Positions 42,134 to 53,720 are shown, counted from the first letter of the stretch. The stretch: DNA of 64,000 nt from Prochlorococcus sp. AG-459-N19 (GCA_003209375.1 QCRF01000001.1:1-64000); one strand, 5' to 3'. Notes: generated from the letters alone by a model not told the origin. Numbers and translations are program-made.

Positions 42134-43051
42134 ATGGAAGAAGATAAAAAAAAATTATGGAAACAAGCAATAAAATGGCCTCTTTATTCTGTTGCCATTC
42201 TTCCAGTTTTAATAACAGGGGCTTACTTACTCAATCAATATGAAGAGGTAAAAATTTATAATTTGATTTCATTTACTTTAGCTGCAATTTTGATATTACT
42301 TTGGGAAAATCTAACTAATGATTTATACGACGCAGAAACAGGAATCGATGAATTTAAATTCCATTCAATAGTAAATCTTGTAAAAAATAAAAAAATAATT
42401 TCATTTATTGCATATACATCTTTAGTTATTGGTTTATTAATAATTTTAATTATTTCAGTATCAACAAGTATAAACATTTTTATTTTGGTTGCAGCTTGCT
42501 GCTTCTTAGGATATTTATATCAAGGTCCTCCTTTTAGATTGGGATATCAAGGTTTAGGAGAACCCTTATGCTGGCTTGCATTTGGACCTTTTGCGTACTC
42601 TGCAGTCTTAATTGCGTTAAATCCGTCTAATATTTACTTCGAAGATATTCCATGGAAAGTTTCTTTATTACTTGGTTCAGGACCTTCCTTGGCAACAACT
42701 CTTGTATTATTTTGTTCTCATTTTCATCAAATTACTGAAGATAAAAAGCATGGTAAAAATTCACCTTTAGTTCGCTTAGGGGCAAAAAAAGGTTCTCAAT
42801 TTGTGCCTTGGATAATTTTTACAATATATATTTTTCAACTTTTCACAATAGTTTATGGATTTATTCCAGTGTTTTGCATCCTTTATTTGCTTAGTTTCCC
42901 TCAAGCAATAAGACTTATAAATTTATTAAAGTCTTCGTATGCAAAACCTTCTGCAATAAAAAATTGCAAATTCGTCGCAATAAAATTTCAAACTCTTAAT
43001 GGAATTGGTTTAATCACAGGATTAATATTTAATTACTATCTAAATAAATGA
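42134..43051 (+). CDS. menA: 1,4-dihydroxy-2-naphthoate phytyltransferase (MenA, UbiA family)
   Basis: LLWENLTNDLYDAETGID; YQGPPFRLGYQGLGEPLCWLAFGPFA. Confidence 0.93.
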   Translation: MEEDKKKLWKQAIKWPLYSVAILPVLITGAYLLNQYEEVKIYNLISFTLAAILILLWENLTNDLYDAETGIDEFKFHSIVNLVKNKKIISFIAYTSLVIGLLIILIISVSTSINIFILVAACCFLGYLYQGPPFRLGYQGLGEPLCWLAFGPFAYSAVLIALNPSNIYFEDIPWKVSLLLGSGPSLATTLVLFCSHFHQITEDKKHGKNSPLVRLGAKKGSQFVPWIIFTIYIFQLFTIVYGFIPVFCILYLLSFPQAIRLINLLKSSYAKPSAIKNCKFVAIKFQTLNGIGLITGLIFNYYLNK

Positions 43052-44013
43052 ACTTAATATTTCAAAAAAAATCTTATAGCTTTAAGTTATCGGCCAAAGT
43101 AGAAAATTCTAAAACCAATTACCATACAAAATCGGGTTGGATAATTAAATTAATAAGTAATGATAAAAAAATAGGGTTTGGAGAAGTTTCACCGCTACAT
43201 AAAAAAGACTTAAAAAAGTGTGCGAAACAACTAGATATGATCCCTGAGTATATAGAGGAATTTAATTTATCTGAGCAAATAAATATTTTTCACCCATGCA
43301 TTCAATCTGCAATAAATTCTGCATTAGCTGAGATCAATGGAAAAATAATTTTTAAAGAAAACTACTACTTTGATGAAATTGGTAAAACAGCCATATTGTT
43401 AAATCATGAAAATGTAGTTTCAGATCTAAATGATATTAAAAAAAGATATTGTGATATTGGAAAATCATTAACCTTAAAATGGAAAGTAGCACTAAAAAAT
43501 AACCATGAGGAAGAAGCAAAATTAGAAGAAATTTTAAGCAAAATAGGTAATAATATTAAGTTAAGAATAGATGCTAATGGTTCTTGGGGAAGAGAGATAG
43601 CTAATAGATGGGCTGATATTTTGAAAGATAATAAAAATATAGATTGGTTAGAACAACCTCTCTGTGTTGATGATATTGATGGACTGACAGAACTAAACAA
43701 AAAAATTCCAATAGCTTTAGACGAATCACTTTTAAAATTTCCAACTTTGATTGATGAGTGGAAGGGTTGGCAAATTAGAAGGCCTTCTCAAGAAAAAAAT
43801 CCAGTTAAGCTTTTAAGAGAATTAGAAAATAAAAAAGCTTTAATATCTATAAGTACTTCATTTGAAACTGGAATAGGAAAGAGATGGCTCCATCATTTAT
43901 CTTCTCTTCAATTAAAAGGACCAACGCCAAAAGTTCCTGGTTTAGCAATGAATAAATTCCCTAATTCGTTTCTATTTTTAAATGAAGCAAGAAAGATATG
44001 GGAGCAACTATGA
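43048..44013 (+). CDS. menC: o-succinylbenzoate synthase (MenC)
   Basis: GFGEVSPL; LKWKVAL; LRIDANGSW; LEQPL; PIALDESL; overlaps the menA stop by ATGA. Confidence 0.9.
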   Translation: MNLIFQKKSYSFKLSAKVENSKTNYHTKSGWIIKLISNDKKIGFGEVSPLHKKDLKKCAKQLDMIPEYIEEFNLSEQINIFHPCIQSAINSALAEINGKIIFKENYYFDEIGKTAILLNHENVVSDLNDIKKRYCDIGKSLTLKWKVALKNNHEEEAKLEEILSKIGNNIKLRIDANGSWGREIANRWADILKDNKNIDWLEQPLCVDDIDGLTELNKKIPIALDESLLKFPTLIDEWKGWQIRRPSQEKNPVKLLRELENKKALISISTSFETGIGKRWLHHLSSLQLKGPTPKVPGLAMNKFPNSFLFLNEARKIWEQL

Positions 44014-45212
44014 AAAATAAAATTCATACAATTGAAGTTGAAAATAACGAAACTCAATCTGTAGAAAAAATTATTGAAAAAATTAGAGAGAATAAAATTA
44101 TTTACGTAAAAAACAAATTTTATGAAGACAAAGATATATTAGATTCAATTACTGAAAATGGGCCAGCAATTATCTTAAACAGTAGTGGGAGTTCTGGAAA
44201 ACCGAGACAATGTTTTCACCATTTAAATAATCTTAAATTATCTGCAACTACATCAGGTCAATGGCTAATAGAGCAAGGATTTGAATTACAAAACTGCTTA
44301 ATTTTAAATACTTTACCCCTGAACCATATAAGTGGATTAATGCCAATTTTTAGAAGTCAAACTTGGGGATGTGATTGTATTAATATTTCTCCGAATTTGA
44401 TAAAAAAAACTCGAGAACTTTTACTTTTCACAATTAAATTTAAAAAAAACAAAAAACACTTGATTACGTCATTAGTACCCACCCAATTACAAAGACTTTT
44501 AGCTCAAAAAGATGGAATTAATTGGCTAAAAATTTTTGATCTAATTTGGGTAGGTGGAGCTTCAATTTCAGACGAAACTGCAGAACAATGTATAAAAGAA
44601 AAAATAAAATTAGCACCTTGTTACGGCTCAACCGAAACAGCAGCAATGGTTACGAGTTTAAAACCAAAAGAATTCTTAATGGGTTTTAAAAATGTTGGAG
44701 AAATACTACCAGATACAAAAATAAGAATTAACGCACAAGGATTAATCGAAATAAAATCAGCCAGAATTGGAATCGAAATAATAGATTCTTTAAAAACTGA
44801 AAATTTCAAAAATAAAAATGGGTGGTGGCAAACCGGAGATTTAGGTGAAATTAAGCAAATCAATAATTCTTACTATTTAAAATTTGTTGGAAGAAGTGAT
44901 AATGCCTTTAATTCAGGTGGAGAAGTTGTTTTCCCTGAAGTAATTGAATCTAGATTAAATGATTTCATTATGAAAGAAAATATCCCAATTAATAAATTCA
45001 ATATTTCGAAAGTATCTAACAAATTATGGGAAAATAAAATTAAAGTAATAGTTGAATTTAGAGAACTTACAAATGATAAAAATATTGAAATTTCTTTAAA
45101 TTTATTAAAAAATTTTTCTCAAAGTTGGCCTAAACATGAAAAGCCTGAAAAGTGGATTATTAAAAACAAAAATAGCATTACAGAAAAAATAAACTATAAA
45201 TTTAAAAAATAA
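43998..45212 (+). CDS. menE: o-succinylbenzoate-CoA ligase (MenE); the true start may be ATG 44010
   Basis: AIILNSSGSSGKPRQCFHH; YGSTETAAMVT; WWQTGDLGEI; FVGRSDNAFNSGGEVVFPEVIE. Confidence 0.92.
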   Translation: MGATMKNKIHTIEVENNETQSVEKIIEKIRENKIIYVKNKFYEDKDILDSITENGPAIILNSSGSSGKPRQCFHHLNNLKLSATTSGQWLIEQGFELQNCLILNTLPLNHISGLMPIFRSQTWGCDCINISPNLIKKTRELLLFTIKFKKNKKHLITSLVPTQLQRLLAQKDGINWLKIFDLIWVGGASISDETAEQCIKEKIKLAPCYGSTETAAMVTSLKPKEFLMGFKNVGEILPDTKIRINAQGLIEIKSARIGIEIIDSLKTENFKNKNGWWQTGDLGEIKQINNSYYLKFVGRSDNAFNSGGEVVFPEVIESRLNDFIMKENIPINKFNISKVSNKLWENKIKVIVEFRELTNDKNIEISLNLLKNFSQSWPKHEKPEKWIIKNKNSITEKINYKFKK

Positions 45213-45215
45213 TAA

Positions 45216-45668
<453 letters not shown>

Positions 45669-45677
45669 TTAAAGAAA

Positions 45678-46865
45678 TTATCTATCAACAGATCCCATAA
45701 TGACATCTATTGAACCAAGGATTGCCATAATATCAGCGATTTTGGCACCTTTAAGAATATGAGGCAATATTTGCAGATTATTTAAATCAGCTGCTCTGAT
45801 TTTAAATCTCCATGGGGTAACTTCATTATTTCCTTGAATAAATACACCTATTTCTCCTTTACCGGACTCTAATCTTGTATATAATTCTCCGTTAGGAATT
45901 TTAAAAGTTGGAGCAACCTTCTTAGCTACATATTGATAGTCGATACCAAATATTTCACTTTTCTTATCTTCAGTCGCCATTCTTTGAGCTTCTAAATTTT
46001 CTGTTGGACCTCCTGGAATCATTTTGCAAGCTTGGCGAATGATGCTTAGTGATTGTCTCATCTCTTCAACTCTTACTCGATATCTCGCATAACAATCTCC
46101 TTCTTTTTCCGAAGCAATCTGCCAATCAAAATCGTCATAACATTCATAACTATCGACTTTCCTTAAATCCCAGGAAACTCCAGAAGCTCTAAGCATTGGC
46201 CCAGACAAAGACCAATTAATTGCCTGGTCTCTTTGTATTGTTCCCAGACCTTCAATTCTTTTTCTAAAAATTGGATTATTTGTAATTAATTTTTCATATT
46301 CATCAATCTTAGGTCCAAACCAATCACAAAAGTCTATACATTTTTCTAACCATCCGTATGGAAGATCACATGCGACACCACCTATCCTAAAGAAATTATT
46401 ATTTATGAGCCTCTGTCCAGTCGCAGCTTCCCAGAGATCATATATCATTTCTCTTTCTCTAAAGATATAGAAAAATGGAGTTTGAGCTCCTACATCCGCT
46501 AAAAAGGGGCCAAGCCACAAAAGATGATTAGCAATACGATTGAGTTCTAGCATTAGAACTCTGATGTAACTAGCTCTTTTAGGAACTGGAATATTAGCTA
46601 ATCTTTCAGGAGCATTTACAACAATAGCTTCATAAAACATTCCTGCTGCATAATCCATTCTGCTTACATAAGGGACATACATTACATTTGTCCTATTTTC
46701 AGCTATCTTTTCCATTCCTCTATGTAAATATCCAATTACTGGCTCACAATCAATGACATTCTCACCATCAAGAGTTACAACTAACCTTAAAACCCCATGC
46801 ATTGAGGGATGGTGAGGGCCAAAGTTGACCACCATTGGTTCTGTTCTAGTCTCTAGCTGAGCCAT
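45678..46865 (-). CDS. ndhH: NAD(P)H-quinone oxidoreductase subunit H
   Basis: [54 protein letters not shown]-terminus. Confidence 0.99.
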
Positions 46866-46903
46866 TCGAAATTTAACTTCTAAATAAATCTTAGTCGAAA
46901 GTT

Positions 46904-47806
46904 ATGCAAACTGACCTATCTGATTCATCTTTTTTCAATCATAAATCAGTTATGACAGATGAGATTATGGCCTCATTAGAGCATTACCCATTAATCCATA
47001 ACAACCAACTTAAAGGAATAGACGCAACTTTAGGCGGAGGCGGGCACTCTTATCATTTATTGAGAAAATATTCGGATTTAAATATAATTGGACTTGATCA
47101 AGATCCATTCGCGAGAAAATCAGCATCAAAAAAACTTGATGAATTTAAAAATAGGCTTGATATTAGGGCTACAAATTTTGCGGATTTTATGCCAAAAGAA
47201 AAAGTTTCTTTTGTGATTGCAGATCTTGGAGTAAATAGCAACCAAATTGATGACCCTAAAAGAGGATTTAGTTTCCAAAAAGATGGTCCGCTTGATATGC
47301 GCATGAATCCCTTTCTTGAGGTTGATGCAGAAAAATTAATTGAAGCTTTAAATGAAAAAGATCTAGCTAACCTAATTTATAAATATGGAGAAGAGAGATT
47401 ATCAAGAAAGATTGCTAGGAAAATAAAAATGGATTTGAAGGAAAATGGGAAATATTCTGGGACAAAAGAATTAGCCTATTCTATTGCAGGCTGCTTTCCA
47501 CCAAAACAAAGATATAAAAAAATACACCCAGCAACAAGAACATTTCAAGCACTAAGAATTGCTGTTAATAAAGAAATTGATGTATTAGAAAAATTTTTGC
47601 AAGTTGTCCCTGAATGGATTTTGCCAGGAGGTATTATTTCTATTATTAGTTTTCATTCCCTGGAGGATAGGTTAGTTAAAAATTCTTTTAAGAATGATCA
47701 AAGACTAAAAAACCTGACAAAAAAGCCAATAACTCCGTCCGAACAAGAAGTCGAACTCAATAAAAGAGCTAGAAGTGGAAAATTAAGAATTGCTCAATTA
47801 AAATAA
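46904..47806 (+). CDS. rsmH: 16S rRNA m4C1402 methyltransferase RsmH (MraW)
   Basis: FFNHKSVMTDEIMASL; IDATLGGGGHSYHLL; DPKRGFSFQKDGPLDMRM; SIISFHSLEDRLVKN. Confidence 0.97.
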   Translation: MQTDLSDSSFFNHKSVMTDEIMASLEHYPLIHNNQLKGIDATLGGGGHSYHLLRKYSDLNIIGLDQDPFARKSASKKLDEFKNRLDIRATNFADFMPKEKVSFVIADLGVNSNQIDDPKRGFSFQKDGPLDMRMNPFLEVDAEKLIEALNEKDLANLIYKYGEERLSRKIARKIKMDLKENGKYSGTKELAYSIAGCFPPKQRYKKIHPATRTFQALRIAVNKEIDVLEKFLQVVPEWILPGGIISIISFHSLEDRLVKNSFKNDQRLKNLTKKPITPSEQEVELNKRARSGKLRIAQLK

Positions 47807-47819
47807 GAGCCAATAATTT

Positions 47820-48965
47820 CTAGCGTAATGATCTGATCGTATTTGTAAGAATATGAATTGCTTTTTTTATATCTTTTGAATTAGTGCTTAATCCAATACT
47901 TAACCTTACTGAAGATTCTGCTTCTTTAAAAGATCTACCTAAGGCTAGTAAAACATGAGATGGTTCACCATTACTACATGCAGATCCACTAGAACAAATT
48001 ATTTTAGATTTTAAAAGTTTATGAAACTTTGCTCCGTTTAAATCCAATACAGTCAAATTTAAATTGTGAGGTAATCTTTTTTCTATGGAGCCATTAATTA
48101 ATAAACCAGAATTATTTTCTAACAAACCCTCTAAAAGGGTATTTCTATGCAAAAGTAATTTCTCAGCATTATTTTTTTGATTAAAAACTGCTATCTCTAT
48201 TGCTTTAGCAAAGCCAACTACTAAAGGAAGAGGTAACGTACCAGACCTGAGATTATATTCCTGACCTCCTCCAACAATTAAAGGCTCAAGATTCATTTCT
48301 TCATCAATCAAAAGAAGTCCTATCCCTTTAGGACCATATATCTTATGAGAACTCATCGTAATCATATTTACATCTGATAAAAGATTGTCTAACTCGATAA
48401 AACCTAAACATTGTGCAAAATCAGAGTGAAAAGTTATTCCTCGCGATTTACATATCTTTGAAATATTCTCTACAGGCTGGATAACTCCTATTTCGTTATT
48501 TGCCAACATAACACTCACCAGAAATGTATCTTCTCTTATATTTTTTTTGAATTTTTCTTCTGAAATTAAGCCATCTTTCTCAGGATTAATTTCTGTAACC
48601 ATAAATCCCTCTTTTTTTAGTTGGTTTAGGGGCTCCAAAACAGCTTTATGCTCTGTTTTTAAGGTAATAATATGCCCATAATTTCCAGTTTTTTTATAGA
48701 AATTTCTGGCATAACCTAATAAGGCTAAATTATTAGATTCAGTTGCCCCGCTTGTAAAAATAACTTTTTTATTCTTAAGAAATAAATTTTGTTTTATTTT
48801 TTCTCTTGAGGCTTCCAATATAGCGCTTGCGTTAATCCCCGCCAAATTAGATTTGCTTGCAGGGTTAGAAAATATCTCACTCCAAAAAGGTTTCATAGAA
48901 TCAACAACATCTTTAGAGCAAGGAGTCGAAGATTGATAGTCTAGTAGTATGGGAGTTGATAGCAT
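47820..48965 (-). CDS. Cysteine desulfurase (NifS/IscS-like)
   Basis: LLDYQSSTPC; FTSGATESNNLALLG; SSHKIYGPKGIGLL; CSSGSACSNGEPSHVL. Confidence 0.94.
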   Translation of the reverse strand: MLSTPILLDYQSSTPCSKDVVDSMKPFWSEIFSNPASKSNLAGINASAILEASREKIKQNLFLKNKKVIFTSGATESNNLALLGYARNFYKKTGNYGHIITLKTEHKAVLEPLNQLKKEGFMVTEINPEKDGLISEEKFKKNIREDTFLVSVMLANNEIGVIQPVENISKICKSRGITFHSDFAQCLGFIELDNLLSDVNMITMSSHKIYGPKGIGLLLIDEEMNLEPLIVGGGQEYNLRSGTLPLPLVVGFAKAIEIAVFNQKNNAEKLLLHRNTLLEGLLENNSGLLINGSIEKRLPHNLNLTVLDLNGAKFHKLLKSKIICSSGSACSNGEPSHVLLALGRSFKEAESSVRLSIGLSTNSKDIKKAIHILTNTIRSLR

Positions 48966-49024
48966 TATGTTTAGTATATAAAATTCTGTTTATTACTAGA
49001 AAATCAAATTTAAGAATTTAAAAA

Positions 49025-49753
49025 ATGAATGAAATTAATCAAATAAATAATGAACCGGTAAGAAAATCACGAATTTTATTAGTTGATGATGAGCCTGGTT
49101 TAAGAACAGCTGTTAAAACATTTCTAGAAGATGAAGGCTTTGAAATATTTATTGCAGTTGATGGAGAGGATGGCTGGGAAAAAGCTCAAACAATTTTCCC
49201 AGATTTGATAATTAGCGATGTTATGATGCCACGAGCCAACGGCTATGATTTATTAGAAAAAATTAGAGAGGATGAAAAATTAGGAGGAACTCCAGTTATT
49301 TTTCTAACTGCAAAAGGAATGACCTTAGACAGAACAGAAGGTTACCTTGCAGGAGTTGATGATTATATTTCCAAACCTTTCGATCCCGATGAATTAGCTG
49401 CAAGAGTTAAAAATGTAATCAACAGACAAGAACGACTATTAAAAGAAGCGGCACGATTCGCAGATATTGACGTCAGCAAAATGGCAAAACAAATTACTGA
49501 AATAAAATCTATGCTCACAGACCAAAACCAGACTAATCCAGAAAATAAAATAAATCTTCCTAGTTTTACTCCCAGAGAAGCAAGTGTGCTTCAACTAGTA
49601 GCAGAGGGACTGATGAACAAGGAAATTGCTAGAAAGCTTGAAACATCCATTAGAAATGTTGAGAAATATGTAAGTAGACTTTTTATCAAGACAGGTACAT
49701 CTAGCCGAACAGAATTAGTTCGTTATGCACTTGAAAATCATTTAGTAAAATAG
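49025..49753 (+). CDS. NarL/LuxR-type response regulator (Ycf29/Rre1-like)
   Basis: RILLVDDEPGLRTAVKTFLEDEGFE; LIISDVMMPRANGYDLLE; C-terminal HTH FTPREASVLQLVAEGLMNKEIARKL. Confidence 0.92.
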   Translation: MNEINQINNEPVRKSRILLVDDEPGLRTAVKTFLEDEGFEIFIAVDGEDGWEKAQTIFPDLIISDVMMPRANGYDLLEKIREDEKLGGTPVIFLTAKGMTLDRTEGYLAGVDDYISKPFDPDELAARVKNVINRQERLLKEAARFADIDVSKMAKQITEIKSMLTDQNQTNPENKINLPSFTPREASVLQLVAEGLMNKEIARKLETSIRNVEKYVSRLFIKTGTSSRTELVRYALENHLVK

Positions 49754-49754
49754 A

Positions 49755-50456
49755 TTATTTAATTTTTTCGAATTCAATTAGTTTTGAAAAATAAAAAGGA
49801 GCTTGATTTAATTTCTTTTTAACAACTTTAAATCCTCTTTCTTTAGCAGAATTAATAATACCCTTTTCTTTCAACGTATATGCCCTTGTAGTTTTACTTG
49901 GCCCAGGAAATAATTTTCCAATATTTTTTAGAACAGCAAGAACTGGAGTATAAGGAGCAAAGCTAACGATTAGTTTTTCTTTGCTTAAATCGCATAGATG
50001 TTGAACCATTTCTTCTGCGACCGGTTGAGGATAATGAATAAATACATCTAAACAAACTACAACATCAAATAATCCTTTTAATTTTTCCAGATCACAGACC
50101 TCATATTTAACTTTACCTTGACTCAAACCTAATTCATGAATGCGTTTTTTTGTTTCTTTAATCATTTCAGAAGAAATATCGCTCACCTGTAGTTCTTTTA
50201 TACCGAGTCTTAGTAAAGGTATAGAAAGACTTCCTACACCACAGCCTGCATCACAATAACTTTTTTTTGTTAGTTCAGGATAATTTTTAATGTATGAGAC
50301 TACATCATCTACAGTTTTTTGATGTCCTTTCCTAATATTTTTCTGAACTGTATTAATTTCATCAGATTTGCTATAAATTTTATTCCATCTTTCAAAGCCA
50401 GTACCGTTAAAATACTCTCTTACTTCACTTTTTTCGATAATCTTATTTGATGTCAT
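49755..50456 (-). CDS. chlM: Mg-protoporphyrin IX methyltransferase
   Basis: VREYFNGTGFERWNKIY; YCDAGCGVGSLSIPLLRLG; VVCLDVFIHYPQ. Confidence 0.97.
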   Translation of the reverse strand: MTSNKIIEKSEVREYFNGTGFERWNKIYSKSDEINTVQKNIRKGHQKTVDDVVSYIKNYPELTKKSYCDAGCGVGSLSIPLLRLGIKELQVSDISSEMIKETKKRIHELGLSQGKVKYEVCDLEKLKGLFDVVVCLDVFIHYPQPVAEEMVQHLCDLSKEKLIVSFAPYTPVLAVLKNIGKLFPGPSKTTRAYTLKEKGIINSAKERGFKVVKKKLNQAPFYFSKLIEFEKIK

Positions 50457-50545
50457 AATACTCTATGAAAATTTATTCTTTTTATACTAACTAACTGGCG
50501 CCAAATTAATTGCACGCCATTATAGGAAAGAATTGATTTGTTATT

Positions 50546-51082
50546 TTGTCAGAATTGAATTCTAAAGATATCTATAAGATTGCTGTCGTAATGGGTAGTG
50601 ATTCAGATCTAAAAACATTAAAACCAGCCATTGATATTTTAAGAGAATTTGGAATAAAAACTGAAGTTTGTATACTTTCTGCACATCGAACACCTTTTGA
50701 AATGATGGAATATGCAAAAAATGCAGAATCAGAAAACATAAAAGTAATAATTGCCGGTGCTGGGGGTGCTGCTCATCTTCCAGGAATGCTAGCATCCATA
50801 ACTTGCATTCCTGTAATTGGCGTGCCAGTAGAGAGTAAGACACTTAAGGGGATTGACTCTCTTTTATCAATTGTTCAAATGCCCGCTGGAATTCCAGTTG
50901 CAACAGTTGCAATTAATGGAGGTCAGAATGCTGGACTATTGGCAATAGAGATGATCAGTTTATTTGATGAATCAATAAAGAAAAGTTTGAAAGAATTCAG
51001 AGTAAATCTACATTCACAGGTAAGAACTAAAAATAGTAAGTTATCAAGTATTGGAGCGGAAAATTATCTTCAAAATAAATGA
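50546..51082 (+). CDS. purE: N5-carboxyaminoimidazole ribonucleotide mutase
   Basis: VVMGSDSDLKTLKPAIDILREFGI; SAHRTPFEM; AGAGGAAHLPGMLAS. Confidence 0.97.
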   Translation: MSELNSKDIYKIAVVMGSDSDLKTLKPAIDILREFGIKTEVCILSAHRTPFEMMEYAKNAESENIKVIIAGAGGAAHLPGMLASITCIPVIGVPVESKTLKGIDSLLSIVQMPAGIPVATVAINGGQNAGLLAIEMISLFDESIKKSLKEFRVNLHSQVRTKNSKLSSIGAENYLQNK

Positions 51083-51097
51083 ACTAATATTTTTCTA

Positions 51098-51721
51098 TTA
51101 GGCCTTGTTAAGAAAGTTTTCTTTTTTAAGGTAGTTAATAATTTTTTCAACGGAATCATTTAAATCTAACGAACCTGTATCAACAACAATTTCTGGATTA
51201 AGAGGAGCTTCATATGGACTAGAAATCCCTGTGAATTCCTTAATTTCACCCAAACGAGCTTTCTTATAAAGACCTTTGGTATCCCTATTTTCGCAAACTG
51301 TTATATCAGCAGCACAATAAACTTCAATAAAATCCTTAGATCCAATAATTTTTCTCACCTTATCTCTATCACTAATAAATGGCGAAACGAATGCTGTAAT
51401 AGTTATTATCCCAGCATTCATAAATAAATTCGCAACTTCGCCAATTCTTCTTATATTTTCTTCTCTATCTTCATCCGAAAAACCAAGATCTTTACATAAA
51501 CCGTGTCTAATATTATCTCCATCCAATACATAAGTCGAAAAACCATCTAAGTGTAAAGCTTCATTTAAAGCGTTGGCCAAAGTACTTTTACCTGAACCAG
51601 ATAAACCTGTAAACCAGATAACCATACCTTTATGACCTCTCATTTTCTCTAACTTTTCTCTATCAATAGTTAAATTATGCCACTTTATATTGGTTGACTT
51701 TGTTTGATTTTTTTCTTTCAT
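51098..51721 (-). CDS. cysC: Adenylylsulfate kinase
   Basis: VIWFTGLSGSGKSTLANALNEAL; VLDGDNIRHGLCKDLGFSDEDREENIRRIGEV. Confidence 0.97.
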   Translation of the reverse strand: MKEKNQTKSTNIKWHNLTIDREKLEKMRGHKGMVIWFTGLSGSGKSTLANALNEALHLDGFSTYVLDGDNIRHGLCKDLGFSDEDREENIRRIGEVANLFMNAGIITITAFVSPFISDRDKVRKIIGSKDFIEVYCAADITVCENRDTKGLYKKARLGEIKEFTGISSPYEAPLNPEIVVDTGSLDLNDSVEKIINYLKKENFLNKA

Positions 51722-51764
51722 TTTTTACTTCATCAAAAATTAAAAACCTATCCTAACCCTTGCT

Positions 51765-52085
51765 TCATAAATTATGAAATCCCTCTTTACGAAGAAACTC
51801 AATTGATTTCGATACCATATCACCCTGTAACTGGATATTTCTATCAATTAATGTTCCTCCAGTCCCACAAAAAACTTTAATTTTTTTTAGTAATTCTTTT
51901 AATAAGATTTCATCCTCAGTGCCTAAACCTCTTATTAAAGTTATAGTCTTGCCTTTTTTACCTTTTTTTTGTTTTGAAATATTAATTTTTAATCTTTTAT
52001 TAAAAGTATCTCCCTTAGCTGTTTCTTCAGATTTCTTTTCTTGATTATCAAATTCAATCCAATTCTTTTTTCCCATTATTTTCAA
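51765..52085 (-). CDS. SUI1/eIF-1-family (YciH-like) translation initiation factor
   Basis: KKGKTITLIRGLGTEDEILLKELLKKIKVFCGTGGTLIDRNIQLQGD. Confidence 0.9.
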   Translation of the reverse strand: MKIMGKKNWIEFDNQEKKSEETAKGDTFNKRLKINISKQKKGKKGKTITLIRGLGTEDEILLKELLKKIKVFCGTGGTLIDRNIQLQGDMVSKSIEFLRKEGFHNL

Positions 52086-52124
52086 TATAATCTATAGTTA
52101 GTTAATACTTATTCTATAGAAAAA

Positions 52125-53369
52125 GTGGTAAGCACATTTTCTCGCAAAGATCAAAACTATAAAAATGACGATTTAAATCAACCCTCTAAAGAGGGAAGAT
52201 TTGGAAAATATGGTGGTCAATATGTTCCTGAAACGCTAATGCCCGCTCTTTTTGAGCTTGAAGACGCTGCATCTAATGCATGGAAAGATAAACTTTTTGT
52301 AGAAGAATTAAATCATCTACTTAAGACTTATGTAGGAAGAGAAACACCACTTTATGAAGCCAAAAGACTTACTGAACATTACAAAAATAAACAAGCAACT
52401 CCTAGAATATGGCTTAAAAGAGAAGATTTAAATCACACTGGGGCTCACAAAATTAATAATGCTCTTGGACAAGCTTTATTGGCAATAAGAATGGGCAAAA
52501 AAAGAATAATTGCAGAAACTGGAGCAGGTCAGCATGGAGTTGCTACTGCTACTGTTTGTGCGAGATTTGGCTTGAAGTGTATTATCTACATGGGTGCTGA
52601 AGACATAAAAAGGCAATCCCTTAACGTTTTCAGAATGAAACTTTTAGGAGCTGAAGTTAAAGTTGTAAATTCTGGAACTGCAACACTTAAGGATGCTACT
52701 AGTGAGGCCATTAGAGATTGGGTTTCTAATGTCGAAACCACACACTACATTTTAGGATCTGTTGCAGGCCCACACCCTTTCCCAAAGATTGTGCGAGATT
52801 TTCATGCAGTTATAGGTGAAGAAACTAAAAAACAATGTTTGGAATCATTTGGATCATTGCCCGATATTTTACTTGCTTGTGTAGGTGGGGGATCAAATGC
52901 AATGGGGCTTTTCCATCCTTTTGTTAAAGAAACTTCTGTGCGTCTTATTGGAGTTGAAGCCGCAGGAAGCGGAGTTGATACTGACAAACATGCTGCCACT
53001 ATTACTAAAGGGTCAGTTGGAATTTTGCATGGATCAATGAGTCTTCTCTTGCAAGATGATAATGGTCAAGTACAAGAAGCTCACTCAATAAGTGCAGGTT
53101 TAGATTACCCTGGTGTAGGACCTGAACATAGCCATTTAAAAGATATAGGTAGAGCAGAATATGGATCAGTAACAGATCAAGAAGCTTTAGACGCTTTAAA
53201 ACTTGTTAGTGAACTAGAAGGAATTATTCCTGCACTTGAAACTTCCCATGCATTTGCTTGGTTAGATAAATTATGCCCTACTCTTGAAAAAGATACTCAT
53301 ATAGTTATCAATTGCTCTGGTAGAGGCGACAAAGATGTTAATACTGTTGCATCTTCATTAGATATTTAA
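52125..53369 (+). CDS. trpB: Tryptophan synthase beta chain
   Basis: [56 protein letters not shown]. Confidence 0.98.
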   Translation: MVSTFSRKDQNYKNDDLNQPSKEGRFGKYGGQYVPETLMPALFELEDAASNAWKDKLFVEELNHLLKTYVGRETPLYEAKRLTEHYKNKQATPRIWLKREDLNHTGAHKINNALGQALLAIRMGKKRIIAETGAGQHGVATATVCARFGLKCIIYMGAEDIKRQSLNVFRMKLLGAEVKVVNSGTATLKDATSEAIRDWVSNVETTHYILGSVAGPHPFPKIVRDFHAVIGEETKKQCLESFGSLPDILLACVGGGSNAMGLFHPFVKETSVRLIGVEAAGSGVDTDKHAATITKGSVGILHGSMSLLLQDDNGQVQEAHSISAGLDYPGVGPEHSHLKDIGRAEYGSVTDQEALDALKLVSELEGIIPALETSHAFAWLDKLCPTLEKDTHIVINCSGRGDKDVNTVASSLDI

Positions 53370-53720
53370 TTAATACCTTGGGATTGATGGGTCAATATAT
53401 CTACTCCATCCATCAATACCCTCCTCCAAATTCCATATTTCATTCACAATATTATTATCCAAGCACCATTGAGAAAAGTTATAACTTCGTATTCCTGCAT
53501 GGCAGGTAACTACAATTTCTCTGTCTAATAAACCAGCTAATATTTCTTCAACATATTCAGATGTGACTTTACTCATTGGTATATGTAAAAATTCTTTTGA
53601 GAAACGAGCTATTTCAAGCTCTGACTGTTCTCTTACATCAATCAAAACTGGATCTTCTTTCTCAGAATTAAACCAATCATTGAGATTAGAAGCATTTATA
53701 GATTTTGGATAACTTCCCAA
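53370..53720 (-). CDS. Rhodanese-like domain protein
   Basis: PVLIDVREQSELEIARFSKEFLHIPMS; IVVTCHAGIRSYNFSQWC (CHAGIRS loop). Confidence 0.9.
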   Translation of the reverse strand: MGSYPKSINASNLNDWFNSEKEDPVLIDVREQSELEIARFSKEFLHIPMSKVTSEYVEEILAGLLDREIVVTCHAGIRSYNFSQWCLDNNIVNEIWNLEEGIDGWSRYIDPSIPRY

